A DNA stretch of 64,000 nt, from positions 62,001 through 126,000 of the forward strand of contig NZ_JACXBU010000003.1 of NCBI RefSeq assembly GCF_014700075.1. The letters run 5' to 3'. Below, piece after piece: positions 49,744-58,492 of the stretch; position 1 is the stretch's first letter; every line of letters begins with the position of its first letter. The position numbers and the translations under genes are program-made. Source of the DNA: Pseudomonas sp. JM0905a. Lineage in GTDB: Bacteria; Pseudomonadota; Gammaproteobacteria; Pseudomonadales; Pseudomonadaceae. A model generated the notes under the pieces. The model was not told where the DNA came from, did no database searches, and saw nothing but the letters and a program-made list of their open reading frames with translations.

Positions 49744-49885
49744 GAGCCCGTCTACGATCAGCTGCGCGTCGGCCCTGCAGCGTTAAAAGCAGGCTCGGAT
49801 TTGCTCATTTACAGATTGTAAACTCCGCATCCTCGCCTGCTTTTGCCTTGCATGGCTCTAGCTCGCAAGATCGTAAACAGACTCT
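49743..49885. repeat. 143-bp imperfect palindrome
   Basis: The region from the trkA stop to the next ribosome-binding site is one long interrupted palindrome centred on TTTACAgatTGTAAA (49808-49822). The outer arms AGAGCCCGTCTACGATC and GATCGTAAACAGACTCT match at 14 of 17 positions, and the inner arms share AAAAGCAGGC/GCCTGCTTTT. Left/right mismatches in the outer arm would be G-U pairs in a minus-strand RNA. No ORF or known element was recognised. Confidence 0.72.
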
Positions 49886-49898
49886 AGGAGCACGTCCC

Positions 49899-50222
49899 AT
49901 GCTCGAAGGACTGGAAAAGATGCTGGCCAAGGGTGTGGATAACCCCCTGCTGCGCTTCGGCCTGGGCAAGGGCTACCTCGACCAGGGCGACGCCGCCAAG
50001 GCGGCCGAGCACCTGCGACGCTGCGTGGAGCAGGACCCGAAGTATTCCGCCGCCTGGAAGCTGCTGGGCAAGGCCCTGGAAACCCAGGGCGACTTAGCCG
50101 CCGCCCGCGCGGCCTGGACCGAAGGCCTCGCGGCCGCCCAGGCCCATGGCGACAAGCAGGCGGAGAAAGAAATGACGGTGTTCCTCAAGCGCCTGGACAA
50201 GCGGGGCGGCGCGTCGGCCTGA
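49899..50222 (+). CDS. Small tetratricopeptide-repeat protein
   Basis: 107-aa soluble protein with about two TPR units (FGLGKGYLDQGDAAKAAEHLRRCVEQDPKYSAAWKLLGKALETQGDLAAARAAW, about residues 20-75). The start at 49899 has an AGGAG right after the 143-bp palindrome. The function is unknown; TPR proteins mediate protein contacts. It follows trkA, as PA0015 does in P. aeruginosa (recalled). Confidence 0.85.
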   Translation: MLEGLEKMLAKGVDNPLLRFGLGKGYLDQGDAAKAAEHLRRCVEQDPKYSAAWKLLGKALETQGDLAAARAAWTEGLAAAQAHGDKQAEKEMTVFLKRLDKRGGASA

Positions 50223-50231
50223 TCCCTCACC

Positions 50232-50336
50232 AAGAGTCAAATTGACTCTTCACTGTGTTCAAATGACTCTAACGATTGACGTCATTTTGACATCAACCAT
50301 TCCTAAAGCATTGATTAATAACGCCATAACTTATGG
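50232..50336 (+). promoter_or_regulatory. Operator-rich region upstream of the SDR gene
   Basis: A palindrome AAGAGTCAA-a-TTGACTCTT (50232-50250) starts an array of TGAC sites: TTGAC 50242, ATGAC 50263, TTGAC 50276, TTGAC 50287. A perfect CCATAA-c-TTATGG follows at 50324-50336. AT content here is well above that of flanking genes. The binding protein is unknown. Confidence 0.5.
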
Positions 50337-50408
50337 CCCGTTTCTTGTTCCTCCAGATCGCGTCGTGGTCCTGCTACGGCACTTTCTCTACAGGAACAGG
50401 AACCTGTC

Positions 50409-51155
50409 ATGTCACAACACGAATTCGAGAATCGCCTTGCCGTCGTTACCGGTGCCAGCTCCGGCATCGGTCTTGCCGTTGTAGAACGCCTGCTGGCGCG
50501 AGGCGCCCGGGTCCTGGCCATGAGCCGGCGACCGGGAGAACTCCACGGGCTGCAAGCGCGCTTCGGCGAGCAACTGCATTGGCAAGCCGGCGACGTTACC
50601 CAGGCCAGTGACCTGACCGCGCTGGCGCAGATCGCCCGAGACCTCGGCCCCATCCACTACCTGGTTCCCAATGCCGGGATCGCCCGCCTCGCCGACGGCC
50701 TGGATGTCTCGTCCTTCGAGCAGCAATGGGCGGTCAATGGTTCCGGTGCCCTCAATACCCTCGCCGCCCTCAGCGCCCAGCTGGCTGAACCGGCTTCAGT
50801 GGTATTCATCGGCACCTTCCTCTCGCAGGTGACCTTCCCTGGCCTGGCGGCCTACATCGCTTCGAAGACCGCCTTGAAGGCACAGATGCGAACCTTGGCA
50901 GTGGAGATGGCTCCGCGCGGCGTACGCCTGAACATGGTCTCGCCCGGACCGACCGATACGCCCATCTGGTCAACGCTCGGTCTTGGCAGCGACGAACTGG
51001 CGGCAGTGGCCGCCACGGTGAATCAACGCCTGGTGGGCGGCCGATTCCTCGAATCCGGCGCCGTAGCCGACGCCATCCTGTTCCTGCTTTCGTCGGCAGG
51101 ACGCGGCCTGTTTGGCCAGGACCTGGTCGTGGACAGCGGCTATACGCTGCGCTGA
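50409..51155 (+). CDS. Short-chain dehydrogenase/reductase with Thr in the Ser position
   Basis: 248-aa SDR. The cofactor loop TGASSGIG is at residues 14-21, NAG at 88-90, and the active-site YIASK has Tyr149 and Lys153. Thirteen residues before Tyr149, where most SDRs have Ser, there is Thr136 (FIGTFLSQ); Thr can do the same job. The C-terminal GQDLVVDSGYTLR is typical of FabG-like SDRs. The substrate is unknown. The gene is not in the PAO1 interval as I recall it, and it has its own AT-rich regulatory region. Confidence 0.9.
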   Translation: MSQHEFENRLAVVTGASSGIGLAVVERLLARGARVLAMSRRPGELHGLQARFGEQLHWQAGDVTQASDLTALAQIARDLGPIHYLVPNAGIARLADGLDVSSFEQQWAVNGSGALNTLAALSAQLAEPASVVFIGTFLSQVTFPGLAAYIASKTALKAQMRTLAVEMAPRGVRLNMVSPGPTDTPIWSTLGLGSDELAAVAATVNQRLVGGRFLESGAVADAILFLLSSAGRGLFGQDLVVDSGYTLR

Positions 51156-51195
51156 TCGGTATGCGCGGGCGGAAAGCGAGCGCGGCGGGGTCGAA

Positions 51196-51462
51196 TCAAC
51201 CTTCCGCCAGGAAACGAAAGCCGGCGCCATCGGCATCCGCCCGCATCACTTCCATCGCCAGAACAGGCGCCTCGAAGGGCAGGTCCTGCACCTGGCCCCG
51301 GACGATGCTGCCGGCGGGAAGGGCGGCCAGGTCCGGATGACGGACATAGACGCCGCCATCGGAGAGGTCGCGGGTCTGGGCAACCAGATCACCGAAGCTC
51401 GGGTGGCTGATCTTGATCCTGCATTTCATCGGAGTTCGGGGAAATTGCCGCTGGTTCGCCAT
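51196..51462 (-). CDS. PilZ domain c-di-GMP-binding protein
   Basis: 88-aa single PilZ domain. The c-di-GMP-binding residues fit: QRQFPRTP near the N-terminus (RxxxR-like QFPR) and the DLSDGGVYVR motif (D/NxSxxG) at 32-41. It would bind c-di-GMP in the cytoplasm. It is convergent with the SDR gene and matches PA0012 in order (recalled). Confidence 0.92.
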   Translation of the reverse strand: MANQRQFPRTPMKCRIKISHPSFGDLVAQTRDLSDGGVYVRHPDLAALPAGSIVRGQVQDLPFEAPVLAMEVMRADADGAGFRFLAEG

Positions 51463-51551
51463 GGGATCGCATCGTCCTGAGCCGGTGAGTTGCCGACGTT
51501 AACGGTGTATCAGATCTGGAACAACCCTCCCCGCGCCAGACGATGGCAACA

Positions 51552-51575
51552 AAAAAGGCGCCTCTCGGCGCCTTC
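51552..51575 (-). terminator. Terminator of the acyltransferase gene
   Basis: AAGGCGCC-tctc-GGCGCCTT with an A-run on the plus strand (T-run on the minus strand), just after the leftward htrB-like gene. Confidence 0.85.
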
Positions 51576-51579
51576 CTCG

Positions 51580-52473
51580 TCAGTACCACTTCTTTTCGCC
51601 CTCGGGGCGTTTCTTGAAGCGTTTCATGCTCCACATGTACTGGGTCGGGTAGGCCCGTACGTACTTCTCCACCACCTGGCTCATGGCCGCAACGGCTTCT
51701 TCGACGTTCTCGCTGTACATGCCTTCCGGGGCAGCTTCGAGGATCACCTTGAAGCCCGAGCCATCGGGCAGGCGCAGCGCGTGCAGGAACACACCGCGGG
51801 CCTTGTGGCCTGCTAGCATGCCGGGAACGAACTTGCTGGTCAGCGCCCGGGTGCCGAGGAAGGGCACGAAAATACCGGCCGACAGGCTCGGCTCCGGGTC
51901 GGCGGGAATGCCCACCGCGCCACCTTTGCGCACTTCCTTGATGACGCTGAGGATACCTTCCTTGGTGGAGGGCGCCACGCGATTGCCCAACTGAACGCGC
52001 TGCTTCTGCAGCAGATCGTCCACCGCCTTCAGCTTGGGCGGACGGTAGAAGATGATGGGTTTGCATTGGGCGCAGTAGAAGTGGTTGAGGACTTCCCAGT
52101 TGCCCAGGTGGCTGGTGATGCCCACCACGCCCTTGCCGCTGGCAAGGGCCTCATGCAGCACGTCCAGGCCTTCCACTTCGCGCACCAGGCCGATGGATTT
52201 CTCCGCCGGCCAGATCCAGGCGCAGGCGCTCTCGGTGAAGGTCTTGCCGATGTCCTTCAGGCTCTGGCCCACTCGTTGTTCCAGTTCGGCCGGCGATAGC
52301 TCTGGAAAGCATTTGGACAGATTGATCCGCACCACTTCGCGGGAACGGTTCGGCAGTTTCCACATCAGCCAGCCGATGGTGGCGCCGACCGCTTGCACGG
52401 CGCGCCACGGGAGCAGGGCAAAGAGGCGCAGGAAACCAACGACCAGCGCGCCTTTCAGCTTATCCACAGGCAT
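51580..52473 (-). CDS. Lipid A acyltransferase, HtrB/LpxL family
   Basis: 297-aa membrane-associated acyltransferase adding a secondary acyl chain to lipid A. The catalytic pattern HLGNWE (His near residue 124), and the later conserved PADPEPSLSAGIFVPFLG and KFVPGMLA stretches fit the family. P. aeruginosa has two such enzymes that add 2-hydroxylaurate or laurate; this one sits in the PA0011 position (recalled). It starts with MPVDKLKGALVVGFLRL. Confidence 0.92.
   Translation of the reverse strand: MPVDKLKGALVVGFLRLFALLPWRAVQAVGATIGWLMWKLPNRSREVVRINLSKCFPELSPAELEQRVGQSLKDIGKTFTESACAWIWPAEKSIGLVREVEGLDVLHEALASGKGVVGITSHLGNWEVLNHFYCAQCKPIIFYRPPKLKAVDDLLQKQRVQLGNRVAPSTKEGILSVIKEVRKGGAVGIPADPEPSLSAGIFVPFLGTRALTSKFVPGMLAGHKARGVFLHALRLPDGSGFKVILEAAPEGMYSENVEEAVAAMSQVVEKYVRAYPTQYMWSMKRFKKRPEGEKKWY
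52460..52468 (-). other. Consensus DnaA box at the start of the acyltransferase gene
   Basis: TTATCCACA on the plus strand. It lies within codons 2-6 of the acyltransferase. It is part of a 14-mer CTGTGGATAAGCTG (minus strand) that recurs at 57535. A further perfect box TGTGGATAA is at 49934-49942. Confidence 0.4.
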
Positions 52474-52527
52474 CTCCAGTAGATCGAAAAGCGCGCATTC
52501 TACCCTCGCCGCGTGAACGATGCCGCC

Positions 52528-53079
52528 TCAGGCGGTCAGTTCACGGTAACGGTCGCAGTCCGTGGTGTGATCCATGACCATGCCAGCGGCCTGCATGAAG
52601 GCGTAGCAGATGGTCGGGCCGACGAAGGTGAAGCCGGCCTTCTTCAATGCCTTGCTCATGGCCTCCGCCTCCGGCGTGACCGCCGGCACTTGGCCGCGCT
52701 CGCTGAAGTGGTTGATCTTCGGCCTGCCGCCCACGAACGACCAGAGCAGCGCCACCGGGTCTTCCTGGCGCATCCAGGCCCGGGCGTTCTGCCGGGCGGC
52801 CTTGAGCTTGAGGAAGTTGCGTATGATGCCCGGGTCCTGCATCAGCTTCTCGATCTCCTCGTCGCTCATCACCGCCAGGCGCTTCGGGTCGAAGCCGAAC
52901 AGCACCTCGCGGTAACGCTCACGCTTCTTCAGCACGGTGATCCAGGAAAGGCCGGCCTGGAAGCCTTCCAGCAGGAGCAGTTCGAAGAGCGCCGCCGGAT
53001 CCTTCAGCGGTACGCCCCATTCGGTGTCGTGGTAGGCGATGTAGAGGGGGTCGTCATTGCACCAGAAGCAGCGTGGCAT
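52528..53079 (-). CDS. tag: DNA-3-methyladenine glycosylase I
   Basis: Removes 3-methyladenine from alkylated DNA, 183 aa. The zinc-snap ligands Cys4 and His17 ([22 protein letters not shown]) and the C-terminal His and Cys in MDHTTDCDR are present, with the conserved [15 protein letters not shown]. The start at 53079 (MPRCFW) fits family length. It is divergent from glyQ. Confidence 0.95.
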   Translation of the reverse strand: MPRCFWCNDDPLYIAYHDTEWGVPLKDPAALFELLLLEGFQAGLSWITVLKKRERYREVLFGFDPKRLAVMSDEEIEKLMQDPGIIRNFLKLKAARQNARAWMRQEDPVALLWSFVGGRPKINHFSERGQVPAVTPEAEAMSKALKKAGFTFVGPTICYAFMQAAGMVMDHTTDCDRYRELTA

Positions 53080-53161
53080 AAGGCTTTCCATGCGGTTGCG
53101 GCGGGGTCGGATCGGGTATACTCCGGCATTTTCCGTCGAAGACCCAGCACAGGTGAATTTC

Positions 53162-54109
53162 GTGAGCCAGACTACGCCCGCCGTGCGCACCTTCCAAGAC
53201 CTGATCCTCGCCCTGCAGCAGTACTGGGCCGAGCAGGGCTGCGTGGTGCTCCAGCCCTACGACATGGAAGTGGGCGCCGGTACTTTCCACACCGCCACCT
53301 TCCTCCGCGCCATCGGCCCGGAGACCTGGAACGCCGCCTACGTGCAGCCGTCCCGCCGCCCGACCGACGGCCGCTACGGCGAAAACCCCAACCGCCTGCA
53401 GCACTACTACCAGTTCCAGGTGGTCCTCAAGCCCAACCCGGAAAACTTCCAGGAGCTGTACCTCGGCTCGCTGAAGGCCATCGGCGTCGACCCACTGGTG
53501 CATGACATCCGCTTCGTTGAAGACAACTGGGAATCGCCGACCCTCGGCGCCTGGGGCCTGGGCTGGGAAATCTGGCTGAACGGCATGGAAGTCACCCAGT
53601 TCACCTACTTCCAGCAGGTCGGCGGCATCGAGTGCTACCCGGTCACCGGCGAGATCACCTATGGCCTGGAGCGCCTCGCCATGTACATTCAGGGTGTCGA
53701 TTCGGTGTACGACCTGGTCTGGGCCGACGGCCCCTTCGGCAAGGTCACCTATGGCGATGTGTTCCACCAGAACGAAGTGGAACAGTCGACCTACAACTTC
53801 GAGCACGCCAACGTCGAGAAGCTGTTCGAGCTGTTCGACTTCTACGAGAGCGAAGCCAACCGCCTGATCGAGCTGCAACTGCCGCTGCCGACCTATGAAA
53901 TGGTCCTCAAGGCCTCGCACACCTTCAACCTGCTGGACGCCCGCCGTGCCATCTCGGTAACCGAGCGTCAGCGCTACATCCTGCGTGTGCGCACCCTGGC
54001 CCGTAACGTGGCGCAGAGCTATCTGCAGGCCCGCGCCCGCCTCGGCTTCCCGATGGCCACCCCCGAACTGCGTGACGAAGTACTGGCCAAGCTGGAGGCT
54101 CAAGAATGA
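53162..54109 (+). CDS. glyQ: Glycyl-tRNA synthetase alpha chain
   Basis: Catalytic subunit of alpha2beta2 GlyRS, 315 aa, starting at a GTG with AGGTG upstream. Clear family stretches: [59 protein letters not shown] and [22 protein letters not shown]. It overlaps glyS by 4 nt. Confidence 0.97.
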   Translation: MSQTTPAVRTFQDLILALQQYWAEQGCVVLQPYDMEVGAGTFHTATFLRAIGPETWNAAYVQPSRRPTDGRYGENPNRLQHYYQFQVVLKPNPENFQELYLGSLKAIGVDPLVHDIRFVEDNWESPTLGAWGLGWEIWLNGMEVTQFTYFQQVGGIECYPVTGEITYGLERLAMYIQGVDSVYDLVWADGPFGKVTYGDVFHQNEVEQSTYNFEHANVEKLFELFDFYESEANRLIELQLPLPTYEMVLKASHTFNLLDARRAISVTERQRYILRVRTLARNVAQSYLQARARLGFPMATPELRDEVLAKLEAQE

Positions 54110-56151
54110 GTGCACAAGACTTTCTGGTAGAGCTGGGCACCGAAGAGCTGCCTCCCAAAGCCCTGAAAACCCTGGGTGACGCCTTCCTCGGCGGCATCGA
54201 GCAAGGCCTCAAGGCCGCCGGCCTGGGCTACGCCAAGGCCCAGGTCTTCGCCGCCCCGCGCCGCCTGGCGGTCCTGGTCGAGCAACTCGCTACCCAGCAG
54301 CCCGACCGCAGCGTGAACCTCGACGGCCCGCCGATCCAGGCCGCCTTCGATGCCGAAGGCAAGCCGACCCAGGCCGCACTGGGCTTCGCCCGCAAGTGCG
54401 GTGTCGACCTGGAGCAGATCGACAAGAGCGGTCCGAAGCTGAAGTTCAGCCAGTCCATCCCCGGCCAGCCCGCCGCGGGCTTGCTGCCGGGTATCGTCGA
54501 GGCCTCCCTGGCTGCCCTGCCGATTCCGAAGCGCATGCGCTGGGCCGCTCGTCGCGAAGAATTCGTCCGTCCTACCCAGTGGCTGGTCATGCTCTTCGGC
54601 GACGACGTGGTGGATTGCGAGATCCTCACCCAGAAAGCCGGTCGTGAGTCCCGCGGCCACCGCTTCCACAATCCGGACAACATCCGCATCGGCAAGCCCT
54701 CCACCTACCTGGAAGACCTGCGCAGCGCCCACGTGCTGGCCGACTTCGCCGAGCGCCGCGAGATCATCGCCAAGCGCGTGGCCGAACTGGCCGCCGAGCA
54801 GAAGGGCACTGCCGTGGTGCCCGCCGATTTGCTGGACGAAGTGACCGCGCTGGTCGAGTGGCCGGTACCGCTGGTGTGCTCCTTCGAGGAGCGCTTCCTC
54901 GCCGTGCCCCAGGAAGCCCTGATCTCCACCATGCAGGACAACCAGAAGTACTTCTGCCTGCTGGACGCCAACGGCAAGCTGTTGCCGCGCTTCATCACCG
55001 TGGCCAACATAGTCAGCAAGGATCCGGCGCAGATCATTTCCGGTAACGAGAAAGTGGTTCGCCCGCGCCTCACCGACGCCGAATTCTTCTTCAAGCAGGA
55101 CAAGAAGCAGAAGCTGGAAAGCTTCAACGAGCGCCTGAAGAACGTCGTGTTCCAGGCCCAGCTCGGCACCGTGTACGAGAAGGCCGAGCGCGTATCCCGC
55201 CTGGCCGGCTTCGTGGCCGAGCAGATCGGTGCCGATCCGGCCCGCGCCGCTCGCGCCGGCATCCTCGCCAAGTGCGACCTGGCCACCGAAATGGTCGGCG
55301 AATTCCCGGAAATGCAGGGTATCGCCGGCTACTACTACGCGATCAACGATGGCGAGCCGCAAGACGTCGCTCAGGCGCTGAACGAGCAGTACATGCCTCG
55401 TGGCGCCGGCGCCGAACTACCGCAGACCCTCACCGGCGCCGCCGTGGCGGTGGCCGACAAGCTGGACACCCTGGTGGGTATCTTCGGCATCGGCATGCTG
55501 CCCACCGGCAGCAAGGACCCCTTCGCCCTGCGTCGCCAGGCCCTGGGTGTCTTGCGCATCCTGATCGAGAAGCAACTGAACCTCGACCTCGCTGCAGCCG
55601 TCGCCTTCGCCATCGACCTCTACGGTTCCAAGGTGAAGGCCGAAGGCCTCGCCGAGCAGGTGCTGGAGTTCGTCTTCGACCGCCTGCGCGCCCGCTATGA
55701 GGACGAAGGCGTGGACGTGGCCGTGTACCTCTCGGTACGCGCCCTGCAGCCGTCCTCGGCCCTGGACTTCGACCAGCGCGTGCAGGCCGTCCAGGCCTTC
55801 CGCAAGCTACCGGAGGCCGCTGCCCTGGCCGCCGCCAACAAGCGCGTGTCCAACCTGCTGAGCAAGGCCGAAGGCAATGTTCCGGGCAGCGTGGACAACG
55901 CCCTGCTGCAGGAAGCCGCCGAGCAGGCCCTGGCCAAGGCCGTTGCCGACGCCGAGCAGGCCCTGGCGAGCGCCAGCAGCTACCGCGAAACCCTGGAGCG
56001 CCTGGCCAGCCTGCGCGAGCCAGTGGACAGCTTCTTCGAGGCGGTGCTGGTCAACGCCGAAGACGCCGCCGTTCGTGGCAATCGCTATGCACTGCTGGCC
56101 AAGCTACGCGGCCTGTTCTTGGGCGTAGCGGACATCTCGGTACTGGGCTAA
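54106..56151 (+). CDS. glyS: Glycyl-tRNA synthetase beta chain
   Basis: tRNA-binding subunit of GlyRS, 681 aa. The N-terminus [19 protein letters not shown] and internal [40 protein letters not shown] are diagnostic. Coupled to glyQ. Confidence 0.97.
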   Translation: MSAQDFLVELGTEELPPKALKTLGDAFLGGIEQGLKAAGLGYAKAQVFAAPRRLAVLVEQLATQQPDRSVNLDGPPIQAAFDAEGKPTQAALGFARKCGVDLEQIDKSGPKLKFSQSIPGQPAAGLLPGIVEASLAALPIPKRMRWAARREEFVRPTQWLVMLFGDDVVDCEILTQKAGRESRGHRFHNPDNIRIGKPSTYLEDLRSAHVLADFAERREIIAKRVAELAAEQKGTAVVPADLLDEVTALVEWPVPLVCSFEERFLAVPQEALISTMQDNQKYFCLLDANGKLLPRFITVANIVSKDPAQIISGNEKVVRPRLTDAEFFFKQDKKQKLESFNERLKNVVFQAQLGTVYEKAERVSRLAGFVAEQIGADPARAARAGILAKCDLATEMVGEFPEMQGIAGYYYAINDGEPQDVAQALNEQYMPRGAGAELPQTLTGAAVAVADKLDTLVGIFGIGMLPTGSKDPFALRRQALGVLRILIEKQLNLDLAAAVAFAIDLYGSKVKAEGLAEQVLEFVFDRLRARYEDEGVDVAVYLSVRALQPSSALDFDQRVQAVQAFRKLPEAAALAAANKRVSNLLSKAEGNVPGSVDNALLQEAAEQALAKAVADAEQALASASSYRETLERLASLREPVDSFFEAVLVNAEDAAVRGNRYALLAKLRGLFLGVADISVLG

Positions 56152-56164
56152 GGCAAGCCCGTGG

Positions 56165-56202
56165 GCCGGAGCACCGACGCAATACGCTTCGGGCGCTCCG
56201 GC
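56165..56202 (+). other. Hairpin between glyS and gmhB
   Basis: GCCGGAGC (56165-56172) pairs with GCTCCGGC (56195-56202) across 22 nt. It is just before gmhB and may modulate read-through. No T-run follows. Confidence 0.35.
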
Positions 56203-56223
56203 TCCACGCTTCAGGCGTCGTTC

Positions 56224-56754
56224 ATGAAACTACTGATTCTCGACCGCGACGGAGTCATCAACGAAGACTCCGACGACTACATCAAATCCCTTGAGGAATG
56301 GATCCCCATTCCCAGCGCCATCGCGGCCATCGCCCGCCTGAGCAAGGCCGGCTGGACCGTCGCGGTGGCCACCAACCAATCCGGTATCGCGCGCGGTTAC
56401 TACAACCTTGCCACCCTGGATTCCATGCATGCCCGCCTGCGCGAGCTGGTGGCGGAACAGGGCGGTGAAATCGGCATCATCCAGTTCTGCCCGCACGGCC
56501 CCGACGAAGGCTGCGATTGCCGCAAGCCGCGCCCCGGCATGCTCAAGCGCATCGCTGCGCACTATGGCGTGGACCTTGCTGGAATCTGGTTCGTCGGCGA
56601 CAGCAGTGGTGACCTGGAAGCCGCGCTGGCCGTCGATTGTCAGCCCGTTCTGGTGAAGACCGGCAAGGGCGAACGCACCCTGGCTAAAACCTTGCCGGCG
56701 GGCACCCTGGTATTCGACGATCTTGCGGCAGTTGCCGCGCATCTCCTTCAGTAA
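56224..56754 (+). CDS. gmhB: D-glycero-D-manno-heptose 1,7-bisphosphate phosphatase
   Basis: 176-aa HAD phosphatase for the ADP-heptose branch of LPS core synthesis. Motif I LLILDRDGVIN has Asp7 and Asp9; the zinc site is CPHGPDEGCDCRKP (about residues 92-105). The start at 56224 is chosen since it opens directly on motif I. It is followed, 14 nt later, by the acyltransferase gene. Confidence 0.93.
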   Translation: MKLLILDRDGVINEDSDDYIKSLEEWIPIPSAIAAIARLSKAGWTVAVATNQSGIARGYYNLATLDSMHARLRELVAEQGGEIGIIQFCPHGPDEGCDCRKPRPGMLKRIAAHYGVDLAGIWFVGDSSGDLEAALAVDCQPVLVKTGKGERTLAKTLPAGTLVFDDLAAVAAHLLQ

Positions 56755-56768
56755 GGTCAACAGCTCCC

Positions 56769-57533
56769 ATGACGACAGTGCAGGCCATCAGAACTTTCAT
56801 CTTCTACCTGCTGCTGTCGTTGAGCGCGTTCATCTGGGGCACGCTGAGCCTCTTTTTCGCGCCTTTCATGCCGTTCCGCGCACGTTACCGCTTCATCGTC
56901 TGGCGCTGGTGCCGGTTTGCCGTCTGGCTGGCGAAGGTGATGGTCGGCATCCGCTATGAAGTGAAAGGCATGGAGAACGTTCCGGCACAGCCCTGCGTGA
57001 TCCTCGCCAAGCACCAGAGCACCTGGGAAACCTTCTTCCTCTCCGGCGCTTTCGAACCCCTCAGCCAGGTGGTCAAGCGTGAGCTGCTGCGCGTCCCCTT
57101 CTTCGGCTGGGCCATGGCGCTGATGAAGCCCATCGCCATCGATCGAAGCAACCCCAAGGCAGCGCTCAAGCAGCTCGCCGCGCAGGGTGACGAGCGCCTC
57201 AAGCAGGGCGCCTGGGTGCTGATCTTCCCCGAGGGCACCCGTGTGCCGGTTGGCCAGATGGGCAAGTTCTCCCGCGGCGGCGCGGCCTTGGCGGTGAATG
57301 CCGGGCTGCCGGTCCTGCCGGTGGCGCTCAATGCCGGCCACTTCTGGCCGAAGGAAGGCTGGGCCAAGCACCCGGGCACCATCCAGGTCGTCATCGGTCC
57401 GGTGATGTACGCGGAAGGCGAGGGACCCAGGGCCATCGCCGAGTTGAATGACAGGGCTTTTGCCTGGGTGGAAGCGACTCAGCGAGAGCTGGAAGGCACG
57501 CAAACCACCGCCAAGGTCGAGACCCCGGCCTGA
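56769..57533 (+). CDS. 1-acyl-sn-glycerol-3-phosphate acyltransferase (PlsC family)
   Basis: 254-aa inner-membrane enzyme making phosphatidic acid. The acyltransferase box I is AKHQSTWETFF (HX4-type His/Glu pair near residue 82) and box III is FPEGTR. One or two N-terminal membrane spans. It is at the PA0005 (lptA) position, next to gmhB. Confidence 0.94.
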   Translation: MTTVQAIRTFIFYLLLSLSAFIWGTLSLFFAPFMPFRARYRFIVWRWCRFAVWLAKVMVGIRYEVKGMENVPAQPCVILAKHQSTWETFFLSGAFEPLSQVVKRELLRVPFFGWAMALMKPIAIDRSNPKAALKQLAAQGDERLKQGAWVLIFPEGTRVPVGQMGKFSRGGAALAVNAGLPVLPVALNAGHFWPKEGWAKHPGTIQVVIGPVMYAEGEGPRAIAELNDRAFAWVEATQRELEGTQTTAKVETPA

Positions 57534-57535
57534 TC

Positions 57536-57555
57536 TGTGGATAAGCTGTGAACAA
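57536..57555 (+). other. Consensus DnaA box with neighbouring near-box
   Basis: A perfect TGTGGATAA at 57536-57544 is followed 11 bp on (start to start) by TGTGAACAA, one mismatch. It directly follows the PlsC-family stop, about 6 kb from the start of dnaN. Confidence 0.45.
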
Positions 57556-57630
57556 AAATTTGGCGAATCGCCGAAATCACAGCTCAAGCCCATGATTTAC
57601 AAGGCTTTGCGTTTCACAATAAAGCTTAGC

Positions 57631-57655
57631 GAGAAAGTGCATAACGATTTCTCGC
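57631..57655 (-). terminator. Weak hairpin after small gene
   Basis: CGAGAAA...TTTCTCG is a 7-bp stem with an 11-nt loop just past the small gene. No clear T-run. Confidence 0.35.
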
Positions 57656-57667
57656 CATGCACCGGCG

Positions 57668-57862
57668 TTATCCCTTCAGGTACTTCGAATCGAGGGCGTT
57701 GAAGCAGCGGATGATCCGCTCGCGGGCAACGCCCGGGAAGTTCTTCTCGGTCAGCACCACCAGCACCGACGCCTTGACCCGACCCGACCGCAGCTGCCGC
57801 ATCATGTAGGCGCCAATCTCTTCATCGGTGACGCTCGGTACATCGTCCCGGTTCTCATCCAT
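57668..57862 (-). CDS. Small conserved hypothetical protein
   Basis: 64-aa soluble protein, MDENRDDVPSVTDEEIGAYM then RQLRSGRVKASVLVVLTEKNFPG and ERIIRCFNALDSKYLKG. There is a GAGGAG ribosome-binding site and a composition typical of real genes. Function is unknown. It lies between the PlsC-family gene and the CrcZ-like RNA, about 140 nt downstream of the RNA's hairpin, so read-through from that RNA is possible. Confidence 0.75.
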   Translation of the reverse strand: MDENRDDVPSVTDEEIGAYMMRQLRSGRVKASVLVVLTEKNFPGVARERIIRCFNALDSKYLKG

Positions 57863-58004
57863 CCCGCCGCTCCTCTATGGCCTCCAAGGCCTCTACAAGC
57901 CGTTCCAGACTACGCTTCCCAGCCACGCACGCTCACGCCCCATCCCAAATCTGGATGCGCTAGGAAGCGGGGGAAAGGGAAGTTTACGAAAGCCGGAAAG
58001 CACT

Positions 58005-58026
58005 GAGGGGAGCCGAAGCTCCCCTC
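58005..58026 (-). terminator. UUCG-loop hairpin ending the CrcZ-like RNA
   Basis: A 9-bp perfect stem with a UUCG tetraloop on the minus strand. The plus strand has a T-rich tail 8 nt on, so it may also end rightward transcripts. Confidence 0.65.
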
Positions 58027-58350
58027 AAATGGTTTTTCATTCTTGTTGTTGTTCTTATTACGTATTCGTTGTTGTTCTTCGCTACTGGCTACTAGCGAGC
58101 CAGAATTGGCTGGTCCCAACATGGACCGAGGGCAAACGGATTTTTTTGGACGCTGATCATGCCATCGTCATTACTGAACCAACCAGAGCTCCGCTACCTT
58201 GAGGTAGTTTTATTGTTCTATTGCTCTAGTCACCGGGTATGGAACGACACACCCTGTCCAAAAAAATCGGTTTGCTTCTTCTCTGGGCTGTTGTTGTTGT
58301 TTTGTCAGAGTCGAAAACTTTCTTTTTGAAGCTTTTTATTGTTGTTGTGC
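58005..58350 (-). ncRNA. CrcZ/CrcY-like Hfq-sequestering RNA
   Basis: An AT-rich minus-strand unit of about 346 nt with no ORF. The predicted RNA starts GCACAACAACAATAA 12 nt after the sigma-54 -12 element, just like the 5' end I recall for P. aeruginosa CrcZ. A-rich (ACAACAA-type) motifs lie at 58334-58350, 58290-58304, 58207-58220, 58068-58080 and 58041-58060; such motifs bind Hfq/Crc. It ends in a GAGGGGAGC-UUCG-GCUCCCCUC hairpin (58005-58026). Known CrcZ sits beside cbrB, so this is a paralogue or relocated copy. The exact 3' end is open, as no long U-run follows the hairpin. Confidence 0.8.
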
Positions 58351-58360
58351 CATATATAGA

Positions 58361-58375
58361 GCACACCTCGTGCCA
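58361..58375 (-). promoter_or_regulatory. Sigma-54 promoter of the CrcZ-like RNA
   Basis: TGGCACG-AGGT-GTGC on the minus strand has GG and GC separated by exactly 10 nt, with a perfect -24 element. It is the only site of this quality noticed in the window. The RNA start falls at about 58350. Confidence 0.85.
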
Positions 58376-58492
58376 ACTTTTATAAAACCCTTATAAATCA
58401 ATATGTTAGAAAAATAACTCGTTTCAAAATCACGATTCTTTGCCCCAAGTTGTTCCCTTACGACCCGTCCGGGTACCCGCGAGCCGAGTTGT

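Noticed and set aside
50334-50348. Sigma-54-like promoter before the SDR gene (TGGCCCG-N4-TTGT)
   Set aside because: The -12 GC is GT and no enhancer-like element was identified; weaker than the site at 58361-58375.
57448-57702. 84-codon plus-strand frame overlapping the PlsC-family gene end
   Set aside because: Lies in another frame of a real gene, then runs into non-coding sequence, with no ribosome-binding site.
57828-58202. 124-codon plus-strand frame across the RNA gene
   Set aside because: Translation of AT-rich repeats (strings of Phe, Val, Cys) with no ribosome-binding site; antisense to the RNA.
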